DNA of 64,000 nt from an uncultured Prevotellaceae bacterium (GCA_900316985.1 ONFE01000001.1:62001-126000); one strand, 5' to 3'; positions 8,510 through 16,950 are shown, counted from the stretch's first letter. Translations and numbers: made by a program. Notes: generated by a model from the letters alone, not told the origin.

Positions 8510-8543
8510 AATCAGTATATTTGCGTGCAAAGGTACGAAATTA

Positions 8544-8571
8544 AGTGAAGAGTGAAGAGTGAAGAGTGAAG
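8544..8571. repeat. Four-copy 7-bp array (AGTGAAG)
   Basis: Identical to the arrays at 584 and 13336 in word, copy number and the following AAT. It lies in the divergent region between trmB and the phosphatase; a weaker word series (TCCTAAAT, TCTTAAT, TCTAAAT) follows at 8584-8605. Confidence 0.85.
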
Positions 8572-8612
8572 AATTTTTTCTAATCCTAAATTCTTAATTC
8601 TAAATTTTTCAC

Positions 8613-8620
8613 TATCTTTG
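8613..8620 (+). promoter_or_regulatory. TATCTTTG -7 element, phosphatase gene
   Basis: A perfect TAnnTTTG match 5 nt before the ATG at 8626, implying a nearly leaderless message, the same spacing as at 975-988. Confidence 0.65.
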
Positions 8621-8625
8621 TCGCC

Positions 8626-9105
8626 ATGAAAAAGAAAATACTCTTTATCTGCCTGGGCAATATCTGCCGTTCACCGGCTGCAGAGGGCGTAATGCGCCAC
8701 CTGCTGGAACTCCATCAGCTGGAACATCTCTTCGAAATAGATTCTGCGGGTATCGGCTCATGGCATGTGGGTGACCTACCTGACCGCCGCATGCGCCAGT
8801 GCGGAGCCTCAAGGGGCTACAATTTCAACCACCGTGCCCGTCAGATCAGCGATTCCGACTTCGAGTATTTCGACTATATCATCGGCATGGACCACGAGAA
8901 CATGTCTACGCTCAAACGAATGAAAAGCAGACAGCCGGATGCCAAGTCGCAAATCATCTGTCTGGCCGACTATCTGCAAAAACATAAGGGCCAGGCTACA
9001 GTGCCCGACCCCTATTATGGTTCACAGCGAGATTTCGAGTTTGCGCTCGATCTCATTGAAGATGCCTGCGAGGGCCTGCTCCACGAACTGGTGCCCTCGC
9101 TATAG
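8626..9105 (+). CDS. Low-molecular-weight protein-tyrosine phosphatase
   Basis: A 159-residue cytosolic LMW-PTP. The P-loop FICLGNICRSPAAEG supplies the nucleophilic Cys (about residue 9) and Arg; the general-acid loop VPDPYYG is at about 125. Length fits the family (140-170). Such enzymes dephosphorylate Tyr-phosphorylated proteins, in some species regulators of polysaccharide export, but no such genes are adjacent here. The next gene is convergent with only 9 nt between stops. Confidence 0.93.
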   Translation: MKKKILFICLGNICRSPAAEGVMRHLLELHQLEHLFEIDSAGIGSWHVGDLPDRRMRQCGASRGYNFNHRARQISDSDFEYFDYIIGMDHENMSTLKRMKSRQPDAKSQIICLADYLQKHKGQATVPDPYYGSQRDFEFALDLIEDACEGLLHELVPSL

Positions 9106-9114
9106 GCTTCTCTC

Positions 9115-9792
9115 CTATTCTGTAATTTCTTCCTTGATTTCAGTGGCTGTATCTGCTACAGCATCACAGGCAACGTCAATCTTCTCCTCAGCAGCCTCCT
9201 TTACATCGGCGGCAGCCTCACAGACGTCTTCCTTCACTTCGGCGGCAGCATCGCAAACAGCTTCCACCTTCTCCTCAGCGGCCTCCTTCACATCGTCGGC
9301 AGCCTCGCAGACGTCTTCCTTCACTTCGGCAGCGGCATCAGCAACAGCCTCTACCTTTTCTTCTGCAGCCTCTTTCACATCAGCGGCAGCCTCGCAGACG
9401 TCTTCCTTCACTTCGGCAGCCTTTTCCTTGGCGTCACCAAACTTCTCGGCAATAGCCTCCTTGGCATCGTCAATCTTATCGCCGATGGCATCCGTTACCT
9501 CGTTGATTTTCTCCTTGGCAGCCTTGATGTCATCGCCGTATTTCTCGTTGATAGCTTCCTTGGCATCATCAATCTTGTCGCCGATAGCATCCGTCACCTC
9601 GTTGATTTTCTCTTTGGCAGCCTTGATGTCGTCGCCGTATTTCTCATTAATGGCGTCCTTGGCATCGTCAATCTTCTCGCCGATATCCTTAGCTACGTCA
9701 TTCATCTTGTCGAGAGCCTCGTCCTTCAACTTTCCGAGCTCTTCCTTGTTGCCACCACGGATGGCATCGATCAATTTTCCGAAAAATCCCAT
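9115..9792 (-). CDS. Highly repetitive Ala/Glu/Lys amphipathic-helix protein with periodic Cys
   Basis: A 225-residue acidic protein made almost wholly of repeats. After a short start (MGFFGKLIDAIRGG) come near-identical 33-residue units containing GDKIDDAKEAINEKYGDD, then three 29-residue units built on EVKEDVCEAAADVKEAAEEK, where one Cys recurs at the same place. Long continuous amphipathic helices are expected, as in YtxH/LEA-like or apolipoprotein-like proteins. There is no signal peptide. Function unknown; a stress, membrane-associated or scaffold role is inference. The DNA repeats invite recombination, so copy number may vary. Confidence 0.8.
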   Translation of the reverse strand: MGFFGKLIDAIRGGNKEELGKLKDEALDKMNDVAKDIGEKIDDAKDAINEKYGDDIKAAKEKINEVTDAIGDKIDDAKEAINEKYGDDIKAAKEKINEVTDAIGDKIDDAKEAIAEKFGDAKEKAAEVKEDVCEAAADVKEAAEEKVEAVADAAAEVKEDVCEAADDVKEAAEEKVEAVCDAAAEVKEDVCEAAADVKEAAEEKIDVACDAVADTATEIKEEITE

Positions 9793-9912
9793 AGTCTTAA
9801 AATATTAAAAAGTTAATAAATTGCTATAATATGCCCCAAAAGTAAACAATTATTCCGAAACTTCCAAACATTCTGTCATTTTTTTACTTTTATTGCCTCC
9901 TGAGCGCCCAAA

Positions 9913-9970
9913 TGCGACAAATTCCGAGGGGATGAGGAGGATATGTCACATTTGGGGGGCGGTTGTCGCA
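9913..9970 (+). promoter_or_regulatory. Three-box TGTCGCA upstream element (copy 1)
   Basis: TGCGACA (9913-9919), 24 bp, TGTCACA (9944-9950), 13 bp, TGTCGCA (9964-9970), then 52 bp to the -7 element TATATTTG at 10023-10030. The first and second boxes also sit in a 13-bp dyad (9907-9919 with 9944-9956). A homologous element with spacings 24, 12 and 53 bp lies upstream of the gene ending at 39338, on the other strand. Confidence 0.65.
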
Positions 9971-10022
9971 ACAAAATGGCGAAAAAAGATGCAAAAAGTT
10001 GGAACTTGGTGATTTTCCGCCC

Positions 10023-10030
10023 TATATTTG
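10023..10030 (+). promoter_or_regulatory. TATATTTG -7 element
   Basis: A TAnnTTTG match 63 nt upstream of the ATG at 10094, placed 52 bp downstream of the three-box element. Confidence 0.6.
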
Positions 10031-10093
10031 CAATGTCAAAACGACAAAAGAGTATTAACATAAACAATAGTATTAACTTTAATAAATCAGATT

Positions 10094-10561
10094 ATGAAGA
10101 CAAATAAATTTCAAAAGAACAGCATGAAGGCAGTAGCATCCTTCTTCGTAGCAGGACTGATAGTGTTAACCGTCTGGTGCTTCAAGAACGCAAGCAATCA
10201 TCCAGAAGTGTTTTTCGCCTATGAAGCCGAGTGCAATACGGCCATAGCCCACAAGGCGAACTCCACGTCTTACGATGCTAATATGCAACAGTTGCTTGAA
10301 ATCAACGCTAAGATTGCCAAGTTGGAACAGGAAAAGAACAGTATGAACAAGAAACTGGAAAAAGCCAAGGCTGAGCGGAACAAGAATTACGGCATCGTGG
10401 CAGGTATGTACTCCCACCCGTCTCCGGAGGTGGCTGATATCTCCAATTATGAAGGCGGAATTGCCAAGCTCGGTCATAAGATTGATGACTTGAAGAAGAA
10501 GGAGATGCACATCGCCGAGAAGTACGGAATTGACGTTCAGCAATTGGCTTTGATGAAATAA
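10094..10561 (+). CDS. Single-pass membrane coiled-coil protein, function unknown
   Basis: A 155-residue protein with one N-terminal hydrophobic segment (about 13-27, VASFFVAGLIVLTVWCF). A charged coiled coil follows at about 62-98 (INAKIAKLEQEKNSMNKKLE), and a second short helix at about 125-140. The first segment may be a signal anchor, placing the coiled coil in the periplasm. I do not recognise the family. It stands alone: divergent from the repetitive helical protein and closed by a strong terminator. Its promoter carries the three-box element shared with the gene at 39338-40039, which suggests common regulation. Confidence 0.7.
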   Translation: MKTNKFQKNSMKAVASFFVAGLIVLTVWCFKNASNHPEVFFAYEAECNTAIAHKANSTSYDANMQQLLEINAKIAKLEQEKNSMNKKLEKAKAERNKNYGIVAGMYSHPSPEVADISNYEGGIAKLGHKIDDLKKKEMHIAEKYGIDVQQLALMK

Positions 10562-10585
10562 AAAACAAAAATCTGTAAAACAAGA

Positions 10586-10620
10586 AAAAGAGGAAGGAGC
10601 AACGGGCTTCTTCCTCTTTT
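10586..10620. terminator. Bidirectional intrinsic terminator
   Basis: AAAAGAGGAAG and CTTCCTCTTTT form an 11-bp stem around a GC-containing loop, with T-runs on both sides. It separates the coiled-coil protein from the convergent DUF975 gene. Confidence 0.85.
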
Positions 10621-10644
10621 ATTTTGGATTGTATCAATTAGTGT

Positions 10645-11286
10645 TTACTCAGCGGGAGCGGGCTCTGCCTTGATACCTTCATGCTCTTTCTTCAGGTCCT
10701 CATAGTAATGAGCGATGGTGGTAACCATATAAGGCTCCACAAGCAGCATGCCGATACCAAAGGTAATAACACCGAGGATGATCCAGCCGATGAAGCTCAG
10801 TTCCAAAAGGAAAAGTTCCATCTTATGACCGTCCATCATGGCCATCGACTTCTCAATGGCGGCATTGTTGGAGAGTTCGGGGTTGTCCTTCAGGATGTAA
10901 GGAGTCATAGCGTATGAAAACGACTTGATGATACCTGGAATGATGAGGAGCAAAGCCCAAAGGAAGGTGTAGATGTACTGCAGGGCTGTGGTGCTGAAGA
11001 TGCGCTGCCAGTTGCCTTTGTAGCCATCGAAGAGACGACCGTAAGCCACGTCTTCCTTGCGGATGAGTCGCAGGAAATAGACATAGAAGCCCCACACCAA
11101 GGGCAGGCTGACAAAAAACCATACCAATGAAAGGATACCGCCCACCTCAGGCTTGAACAAAGTAGAGAAGATGTTAGAACCAACACCGACGATGACCAAA
11201 TAAATCACGGTGGCAATGACGCCTTTGTCCCAGTTGCCTTTCAATGAGGCAAGGGCCCTGTCTTTGTAAACACTAAATGATTCCAT
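10645..11286 (-). CDS. DUF975-family integral membrane protein
   Basis: A 213-residue polytopic membrane protein with about five or six helices, including IATVIYLVIVGVGSNIF, FLWALLLIIPGIIKSF and WIILGVITFGIGMLLV. The PGIIKSFSYAMTPYIL segment is typical of DUF975. Its function is unknown. I chose ATG 11284-11286 (MESFSVYKDRAL), because the longer reading overlaps the ilvE stop and has no hydrophobic or family signal. It lies 23 nt downstream of ilvE on the same strand and may be read with it. Confidence 0.85.
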   Translation of the reverse strand: MESFSVYKDRALASLKGNWDKGVIATVIYLVIVGVGSNIFSTLFKPEVGGILSLVWFFVSLPLVWGFYVYFLRLIRKEDVAYGRLFDGYKGNWQRIFSTTALQYIYTFLWALLLIIPGIIKSFSYAMTPYILKDNPELSNNAAIEKSMAMMDGHKMELFLLELSFIGWIILGVITFGIGMLLVEPYMVTTIAHYYEDLKKEHEGIKAEPAPAE

Positions 11287-11309
11287 ATTACAATAATTAT
11301 AAGGATTAA

Positions 11310-12332
11310 TTATTCGATGACAACGGTGGTCCATCCGTGCTTGTCCTCAACGGTGCCGTACTGGATGCCACGGAGCGTATCGTAGAGTTTCTTGGAGATG
11401 GGGCCTGGCTTACCGTCCTCAGAGAAGACGTAGCTCTTGCCAGTCTCTAGGTCGTCGATCTTGGAGATGGGCGAAATTACGGCTGCCGTGCCGCAAGCTC
11501 CTGCCTCTTCGAAGGTTTCGAGTTCCTCTTCGGGGATGGGACGGCGCTCCACCTTCAGTCCCAGATCTTCAGCCACCTGCATCAGCGACTTGTTAGTGAT
11601 AGAAGGCAGAATACTGGTGGATTCGGGTGTAACATAAGTGTTGTCCTTGATGCCGAAGAAGTTGGCAGCACCGCACTCGTCGATGTATTTCTTCTCCTTG
11701 GCGTCGAGATAGAACTCGCATGCATAACCGAGGTCATGGGCCTTCTTGTTAGCCAGCAGGGAAGCGGCATAGTTACCACCTACCTTATAGATACCGGTGC
11801 CGAGAGGGGCTGAACGGTCATGGTCGCGGATGATGACGTAGGGGTTAGTGGCGAAACCGCCCTTGAAATAAGGTCCTACGGGAGTGACGAAGATGAGGAA
11901 GCAATACTCTGTGGCGGGATGTACGCCTACCTGTGCACTGGTACCGATGAGCAGCGGACGGATGTAAAGTGTGGCACCGCTCTCGTAGGTGGGAATCCAT
12001 TCCTGATTGAGACGCACCACCTTCTTCACCATTTCACAGAAAACTTCCGTGGGAAGTTCAGGCATCAGAATGCCGCGGCAGGTGCTCTGCAGGCGGGCGG
12101 CGTTCTCCTCCATGCGGAATACGCGCACCTTGCCGTCAGGACAACGGTAAGCCTTCAGTCCTTCGAAAGCCTCCTGTCCATAGTGCAGGCAGGTAGCTGC
12201 CATGTGAAGTTTCAGATACTCATCGGAGCAGACTTCTATCTCGCCCCATTTTCCATCGCGATAATAGCATCGCACATTGTAATCCGTCTGACGATAACCG
12301 AAAGACAGACTTGCCCAATCGATATTCTTCAT
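11310..12332 (-). CDS. ilvE: Branched-chain amino acid aminotransferase
   Basis: A 340-residue PLP enzyme (fold IV, class IIb) that interconverts Leu/Ile/Val and their 2-oxo acids with glutamate. Seen: YGQEAFEGLKAYR, the Schiff-base lysine in TGIYKVGGNYAAS, and the C-terminal EAGACGTAAVISPI phosphate-binding loop. Length fits the family. A TACTTTTG promoter element lies 41 nt upstream (12374-12381, minus strand). Confidence 0.96.
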   Translation of the reverse strand: MKNIDWASLSFGYRQTDYNVRCYYRDGKWGEIEVCSDEYLKLHMAATCLHYGQEAFEGLKAYRCPDGKVRVFRMEENAARLQSTCRGILMPELPTEVFCEMVKKVVRLNQEWIPTYESGATLYIRPLLIGTSAQVGVHPATEYCFLIFVTPVGPYFKGGFATNPYVIIRDHDRSAPLGTGIYKVGGNYAASLLANKKAHDLGYACEFYLDAKEKKYIDECGAANFFGIKDNTYVTPESTSILPSITNKSLMQVAEDLGLKVERRPIPEEELETFEEAGACGTAAVISPISKIDDLETGKSYVFSEDGKPGPISKKLYDTLRGIQYGTVEDKHGWTTVVIE

Positions 12333-12373
12333 TTCGCTTTATGATAAGTTGTACTTAATGTTCATTTGGATTG

Positions 12374-12381
12374 CAAAAGTA
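12374..12381 (-). promoter_or_regulatory. TACTTTTG -7 element, ilvE
   Basis: Reverse-strand TAnnTTTG match upstream of the ilvE start at 12332. Confidence 0.6.
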
Positions 12382-12421
12382 AAAAAAACAGCGAACATCT
12401 GCAACAATTTCACGCAGAAAT

Positions 12422-12610
12422 TTAGTTTTCGCTATCATTTTTCAACAAATTGCGGATTTCCTCGTCGGTCTTCATCAGTTTGTCACGGCAGAGCTTAATC
12501 AGTTCCTGCGCACGTTTCAACTGCTCGGTCATCTGGTCGATGTCGAGTTCATCATTCTCCATTTTGCGCACAATCTCCTGGAGTTGGCGCATGGCTTCTT
12601 CGTATTTCAT
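12422..12610 (-). CDS. xseB: Exodeoxyribonuclease VII small subunit
   Basis: A 62-residue helical protein (MKYEEAMRQLQEIVRKME, ending EEIRNLLKN) matching XseB in length and in the opening Y-E-x-A-x-x-x-L pattern. It complexes with XseA in a cytosolic nuclease that degrades single-stranded DNA. It lies 52 nt downstream of xseA on the same strand, with a 9-bp word array between them. Confidence 0.92.
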   Translation of the reverse strand: MKYEEAMRQLQEIVRKMENDELDIDQMTEQLKRAQELIKLCRDKLMKTDEEIRNLLKNDSEN

Positions 12611-12628
12611 ATTTCTTGTTTTTAATTA

Positions 12629-12664
12629 AGGACCTTAGGGACCTTAAGAACTTTAAGGATTACT
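12629..12664. repeat. Four-copy 9-bp array between xseA and xseB
   Basis: AGGACCTTA, GGGACCTTA, AGAACTTTA, AGGATTACT. The last, most diverged unit overlaps the xseA stop codon. Confidence 0.7.
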
Positions 12665-14033
12665 ATTTAACAACAGAACGGACGGTGCCTTTTGAAAGGC
12701 GCGTCTCCAGTTCGTCGCCGGATCTTAGGATTGAGGCGTCCTTTACGACCTTGCCGCCACTGAGGGTGATACTGTAGCCGCGACGGAGCAGAAGTTCAGG
12801 GTTGAGGGCTTCGAGTTTCTCATTCAGCATGTCCAGCTGATGACGCTCACGGAGCAGCCTACGCTCAATGACGGGCATCAGGTTGTGAGAGTGGATATCC
12901 AAACGGTGGCGTTCCTCCTGAAGTCTGCGCGTGACGGATAGCCGTAGATTGCCCTGCAGTCTGTCGATACTGGCTTCCTGACGGCTCCTGACGAGCGAGA
13001 AGAGCGTTGGTATCTGCTGGGAAAGGTGTAGAATACGGATTTTCTCCATGTCCATTTGCTGCCTGACTATCGAGGAGATACGCTGCTCAGCATCCTCAAT
13101 AGCATCGAGAACGGCCTTCAAATGTCCGATAAGGAAGGCAGCAGCTGCCGTCGGGGTTTTCACCCGCGTATGGCTCACCATGTCGAGCACACTCTCATCG
13201 CGCTCATGGCCGATGCCGGTGATGATTGGCAGAGGGAAATTAGCCACGTGCTCAGCCAGGGCAAGGGTATCGAAACCGGAAAGGTCGCTGGTGGCACCTC
13301 CACCGCGGATGATGACCACACAGTCGAATTTGTTAAGTGAAGAGTGAAGAGTGAAGAGTGAAGAATCATCATTGGCGGTAGCAAACTCTAAACTCTCAGT
13401 TTTACACTCTATACTATCGAAAATCTTGTTAAGGGCCTCAATGACGCTCTGCTCCACCCCCTCGCCCTGCATGACGGCGGGAAAGAGCTGTGTATGGAAG
13501 CGGAAGCCGTATTCATTGTTTTCCAACTGATTCACGAAGTCACCATAGCCGGCAGCATTAGCGCTGGATATGACGGCAATATGCTGACAGAACATCGGCA
13601 ACTGGAGTTCCTTCTGGAGTTCAAAGACGCCCTCCTCCTTCAGTTGGCGGATAATCTCCATGCGCTTACGTGCCATGTCGCCCATCGTATAGGTGGGATC
13701 GATATCGGTGACTATCCACGAGAAGCCATAACTCTCATGAAACTGGGCATATACCTTCAGCAATACCTTCATACCCGCATGAATCTCCTGACCGGTAACG
13801 CGCATGAAATGGGGCTTCACCAACTGCCACGTGGAAGCCCAACATTTCGCAGAAGCCTTGGCCACAGGCGTATTGGAGTGCTCATCCTTCTGAATGAGTT
13901 CCAAATAGCAATGGCCGCGCACCTCGCGGGCTTCCGACAGCTCTGCCTCCACCCAATACTCATCAGGCATCTCAAGGGCGAGCATATCACGCACCAGCGC
14001 ATTCAGTTCATAGAGCGTCAGGGAGTTCTTCAT
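12663..14033 (-). CDS. xseA: Exodeoxyribonuclease VII large subunit, with a repeat-encoded insertion
   Basis: A 456-residue protein with the N-terminal OB-fold (about 1-105) and the exonuclease VII catalytic region, seen in the FDCVVIIRGGGATSDLSGFD and GIGHERDESVLD motifs. A coiled-coil region and the C-terminal RRGYSITLSGGKVV follow. Between IFD and the conserved FDCVVIIRGGG, about 30 residues rich in Ser, Glu and Leu are encoded by two adjacent 7-bp word arrays (13336-13417). This surface loop is probably tolerated, since the frame stays open. Its ATG overlaps the stop of the upstream S8 protease gene by 4 nt, so the genes are translationally coupled. Confidence 0.93.
   Translation of the reverse strand: MKNSLTLYELNALVRDMLALEMPDEYWVEAELSEAREVRGHCYLELIQKDEHSNTPVAKASAKCWASTWQLVKPHFMRVTGQEIHAGMKVLLKVYAQFHESYGFSWIVTDIDPTYTMGDMARKRMEIIRQLKEEGVFELQKELQLPMFCQHIAVISSANAAGYGDFVNQLENNEYGFRFHTQLFPAVMQGEGVEQSVIEALNKIFDSIECKTESLEFATANDDSSLFTLHSSLNKFDCVVIIRGGGATSDLSGFDTLALAEHVANFPLPIITGIGHERDESVLDMVSHTRVKTPTAAAAFLIGHLKAVLDAIEDAEQRISSIVRQQMDMEKIRILHLSQQIPTLFSLVRSRQEASIDRLQGNLRLSVTRRLQEERHRLDIHSHNLMPVIERRLLRERHQLDMLNEKLEALNPELLLRRGYSITLSGGKVVKDASILRSGDELETRLSKGTVRSVVK
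13336..13417. repeat. Two 7-bp word arrays inside the xseA reading frame
   Basis: AGTGAAG x4 (13336-13363, identical to 584 and 8544) and, after 19 bp, AACTCTA, AACTCTC, AGTTTTA, CACTCTA, TACTATC (13383-13417). Neither 28 nor 35 bp is a multiple of three, so loss or gain of one unit would shift the frame. Confidence 0.8.
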
Positions 14034-15412
14034 GGCTTTTTCCTTTCATTGTCAAGAATCCTTCCGAAATCGGGAATGCCGTAGCCGTAGATGTTGTCGG
14101 GCCACTGGTAACGGTCACCGCTGCGGCGGATGAGTTCTATGAGTTCACAGGCAGTCTTATCAGGCAAGGCCTGCCACAGACAAGCCACGGCTCCCGCCAC
14201 CAAGGGAGAGGCGAAGGAAGTGCCGTTCTGCTGGGCTATCTCACCTTCGGCGTTAATCACGCTGCAATAGCCACCCATGGCCATCACGTCGGGTTTCACA
14301 CGTCCGTCAGCGGTAGGCCCCACGCTACTGAAGGCCGTATTTTCACCGTCGCTGGTTACTGCCCCTACGGTCAGCACATCGTCGGCATCGGCGGGAATAG
14401 TGATTTTCTTCCATTGCTCATTTCCAGAATTGCCTGCGCTGCATACGAGCACGATGCCTTTCTGAGCCAGCATGGACGCCATCCGCGAAATCATCATCGT
14501 ATGGCCGTCGAGATGGCGGTACTCATAGTTCTGTTCCTCTTCATCGTACTCCGAATAGCCCAACGAGGAATTGATGACATCCACCCCAACACTATCGGCA
14601 AACTCTGCAGCCGCCGCCCAAAAATCCTCTTCCGAACGGTTTTCCGACTCCGTCTGCTCGCAACGCAAGAGCCAATAGTCGGCTTCAGGGGCCGCACCTT
14701 CAAAGAGTCCTTTTTCATGAACGGCCATCACGGATAGCACCTTCATTCCATGGCTGTGTTCACGATAGATGTTATGGGAGGGAGGGAAAACGAAATCTCG
14801 CTCACCCACCTTGTTGATGCGCTTCAAGGCTGGAATATGGTCGGCATACTGAAACCCTCCGTCGAGCACAGCCACAACCATTCCCTTTCCGCGGAACCCG
14901 GCCTTATGCAAGGCATCAAGATGAATCTGCTCCAACTGCTGACGGGTGGCATCATCATCGCCCTTCAGTTCGTCAAACTCCTTTGTGCGTCGCGGACATT
15001 CGAAGGTCCTCAGGGAATCCGCAATGTAAACAAGTTCGGTCTTATGGACATAAGGTAGTTCTCCTAGCGATTCCAGAAAGGAAAGGCTGTCACCATAGAC
15101 AAGCACGGAATTATTCCATTTACTCTTGGAGACAATCTTGGCACCATGCGCTGCAAGACGATCCAAATAAAGTTGAGAGACGGGCAAATCCGTGGAATCA
15201 AGAGCAAGATGCTGACGTGCACGGCGCTCAATGGCCCGCTGGGAGAGAAAGGCTTCGGGATTCTGAAGTGAATAGAGAGTGCCTTGCTTGTCTTTCAACG
15301 TAAGCCGCATCATATAGTGGCGTGCCGTAACCTCATGGGGCAAAGCACCGAGCAGGAGGCACAACAGCAACAAAAATCCGAGGGAATGATATGTCTTTCC
15401 GTTTACGGTCAT
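14030..15412 (-). CDS. Exported subtilisin-like (S8) serine protease
   Basis: A 460-residue exported protease. After a signal peptide (GFLLLLCLLLGALPHEVTA) and an N-terminal pro-like region, the triad is visible: Asp in VVAVLDGGF, His in REHSHGMKVLS, Ser in NGTSFASPLVAG; the oxyanion Asn is in CSAGNSGN. I chose the ATG at 15410-15412, 27 nt after a TACCTTTG element (15440-15447, minus strand); the longer reading has no ATG. It ends almost with the catalytic domain, so I see no type IX sorting domain. It precedes xseA with a 4-nt overlap. Confidence 0.9.
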   Translation of the reverse strand: MTVNGKTYHSLGFLLLLCLLLGALPHEVTARHYMMRLTLKDKQGTLYSLQNPEAFLSQRAIERRARQHLALDSTDLPVSQLYLDRLAAHGAKIVSKSKWNNSVLVYGDSLSFLESLGELPYVHKTELVYIADSLRTFECPRRTKEFDELKGDDDATRQQLEQIHLDALHKAGFRGKGMVVAVLDGGFQYADHIPALKRINKVGERDFVFPPSHNIYREHSHGMKVLSVMAVHEKGLFEGAAPEADYWLLRCEQTESENRSEEDFWAAAAEFADSVGVDVINSSLGYSEYDEEEQNYEYRHLDGHTMMISRMASMLAQKGIVLVCSAGNSGNEQWKKITIPADADDVLTVGAVTSDGENTAFSSVGPTADGRVKPDVMAMGGYCSVINAEGEIAQQNGTSFASPLVAGAVACLWQALPDKTACELIELIRRSGDRYQWPDNIYGYGIPDFGRILDNERKKP

Positions 15413-15542
15413 TTTTTCATGATTATTGATATTCAGTCGCAAAGGTACAAAGAAAATAAGAATAAAGAACGTACTTTGCAAAAAAAATAGTAACTTTGGA
15501 TTAGAGTTACTGGCACTCGTCATAAAAAATAAATATATTTAT

Positions 15543-15573
15543 TTTGTCCTGCTCTTGTTTTTTCGTAACTTTG
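15543..15573 (+). promoter_or_regulatory. TTTG-N19-TAACTTTG promoter, MATE gene
   Basis: TTTG at 15543-15546 and TAACTTTG at 15566-15573 with the consensus 19-bp spacer, 24 nt before the ATG at 15598. Confidence 0.75.
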
Positions 15574-15597
15574 CACCCTGAAAGATAATCAGACCGA

Positions 15598-16950
15598 ATG
15601 GATAATAAACAAGCCACACTGGAACTGGGCACCAAACCCGTGGGACGGTTGCTGATGCAATATGCGCTGCCGGCCATAGTGGCAATGACTGCCTCCAGCC
15701 TCTACAACATCATCGACCGCGCTTTTATCGGACAGGTGGTGGGACCAGAAGCCATTGCGGGATTGGGAATCACTTTCCCGCTGATGAACCTGAGCGGAGC
15801 ATTCGGAGCTGCCGTGGGTGTGGGAGCCTCTACCTGCATTTCCGTCAAATTGGGACAGAAAGACTATAAGATGGCAGAACATCTGCTGGGCAACACCGTG
15901 ACACTGAACCTCATCGTGGGACTGCTCTTCATGGTGGTATGCTTTATTTTCCTAAACCCCATCCTGCGCTTCTTCGGTGCCAGTGACGTGACACTGCCCT
16001 ATGCCCGCGAGTTCATGGAGGTGATTCTAGCAGGAAATATGATCACCCACATGTATTTCGGTATGAATGCCGTGTTGAGGGCTGCGGGAAAACCACGCCA
16101 TGCCATGTACGCCGTGCTTTTTACGGTGGGTATGAACATTGCACTGGTCATTGCCTTCGTGTGGTGGTTCAGATGGGGAATCCGAGGTGCTGCCCTAGCC
16201 ACCATCGTATCTCAGTCGATGGCCCTCTGCTGGCAACTGTGGATATTCTCCAACAAGAAGGAACTGCTCCATCTAAAACGCGGCATCTACAAGCTGAAAG
16301 CCGACTTGGTGAGGAACATCATATCCATCGGCATTTCACCTTTCCTAATGAATGCCACGGCATGTATCGTGGTGATTTTCATGAACAATCAGTTCGTTCG
16401 CTATGGCGGCGACATGGCCGTGGGTGCCTACTCCATCGCCAACAGCATAGCCATGGTGTTCTTCATGTTTGTCATCGGTGTGAACCAAGGCATGCAACCC
16501 ATTGCCGGCTACAACTACGGTGCCATGAAATACGACCGCATGATGCGCGTGCTATGGCTGGCTATTGCCGCCGCCACCTGCATCCTGCTTGTCGGATGGG
16601 GGCTTTCCATGGCTTTCCCAAGGCAGATAGCACGTATCTTCACAACCGACAAGACGCTCATAGACATGGCTGCACGCGGTATCAAACTCAATATGCTGGT
16701 GTTCTTCGTGGTGGCAGGACAAGCCGTCATCACCAATTTCTTCCAATGTATCGGAAAGGTGAAGATCAGCATCTTCCTCTCGCTGACGCGCCAACTGCTC
16801 CTGCTGATTCCCATGGCCTATATCCTGCCGCTATTCATAGGGCTCGACGGTGTGTGGTACTCCATGGCAGCCAGCGACCTCGGCTCAGCACTGATGACCT
16901 GGCCCATCCTCTTCGCCTTCATCAATAAATTCAAGCACAACCTTACCTGA
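15598..16950 (+). CDS. MATE-family multidrug/cation antiporter
   Basis: A 450-residue inner-membrane transporter with about twelve helices in two homologous halves, typical of MATE exporters that use Na+ or H+ gradients. Family marks: the start LGTKPVGRLLMQYALPAIVAM, the PLMNLSGAFGAAVGVGAST segment and the second-half NQGMQPIAGYNYGA. Drug or metabolite specificity cannot be read. The Cmk-like gene follows after 11 nt, which points to one transcript. Confidence 0.93.
   Translation: MDNKQATLELGTKPVGRLLMQYALPAIVAMTASSLYNIIDRAFIGQVVGPEAIAGLGITFPLMNLSGAFGAAVGVGASTCISVKLGQKDYKMAEHLLGNTVTLNLIVGLLFMVVCFIFLNPILRFFGASDVTLPYAREFMEVILAGNMITHMYFGMNAVLRAAGKPRHAMYAVLFTVGMNIALVIAFVWWFRWGIRGAALATIVSQSMALCWQLWIFSNKKELLHLKRGIYKLKADLVRNIISIGISPFLMNATACIVVIFMNNQFVRYGGDMAVGAYSIANSIAMVFFMFVIGVNQGMQPIAGYNYGAMKYDRMMRVLWLAIAAATCILLVGWGLSMAFPRQIARIFTTDKTLIDMAARGIKLNMLVFFVVAGQAVITNFFQCIGKVKISIFLSLTRQLLLLIPMAYILPLFIGLDGVWYSMAASDLGSALMTWPILFAFINKFKHNLT

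Noticed and set aside
8939-9808. Long plus-strand frame rich in Ser/Ala/Thr (289 residues)
   Set aside because: It is the antisense of the repetitive helical protein gene; the repeats on that strand keep the opposite frame open.
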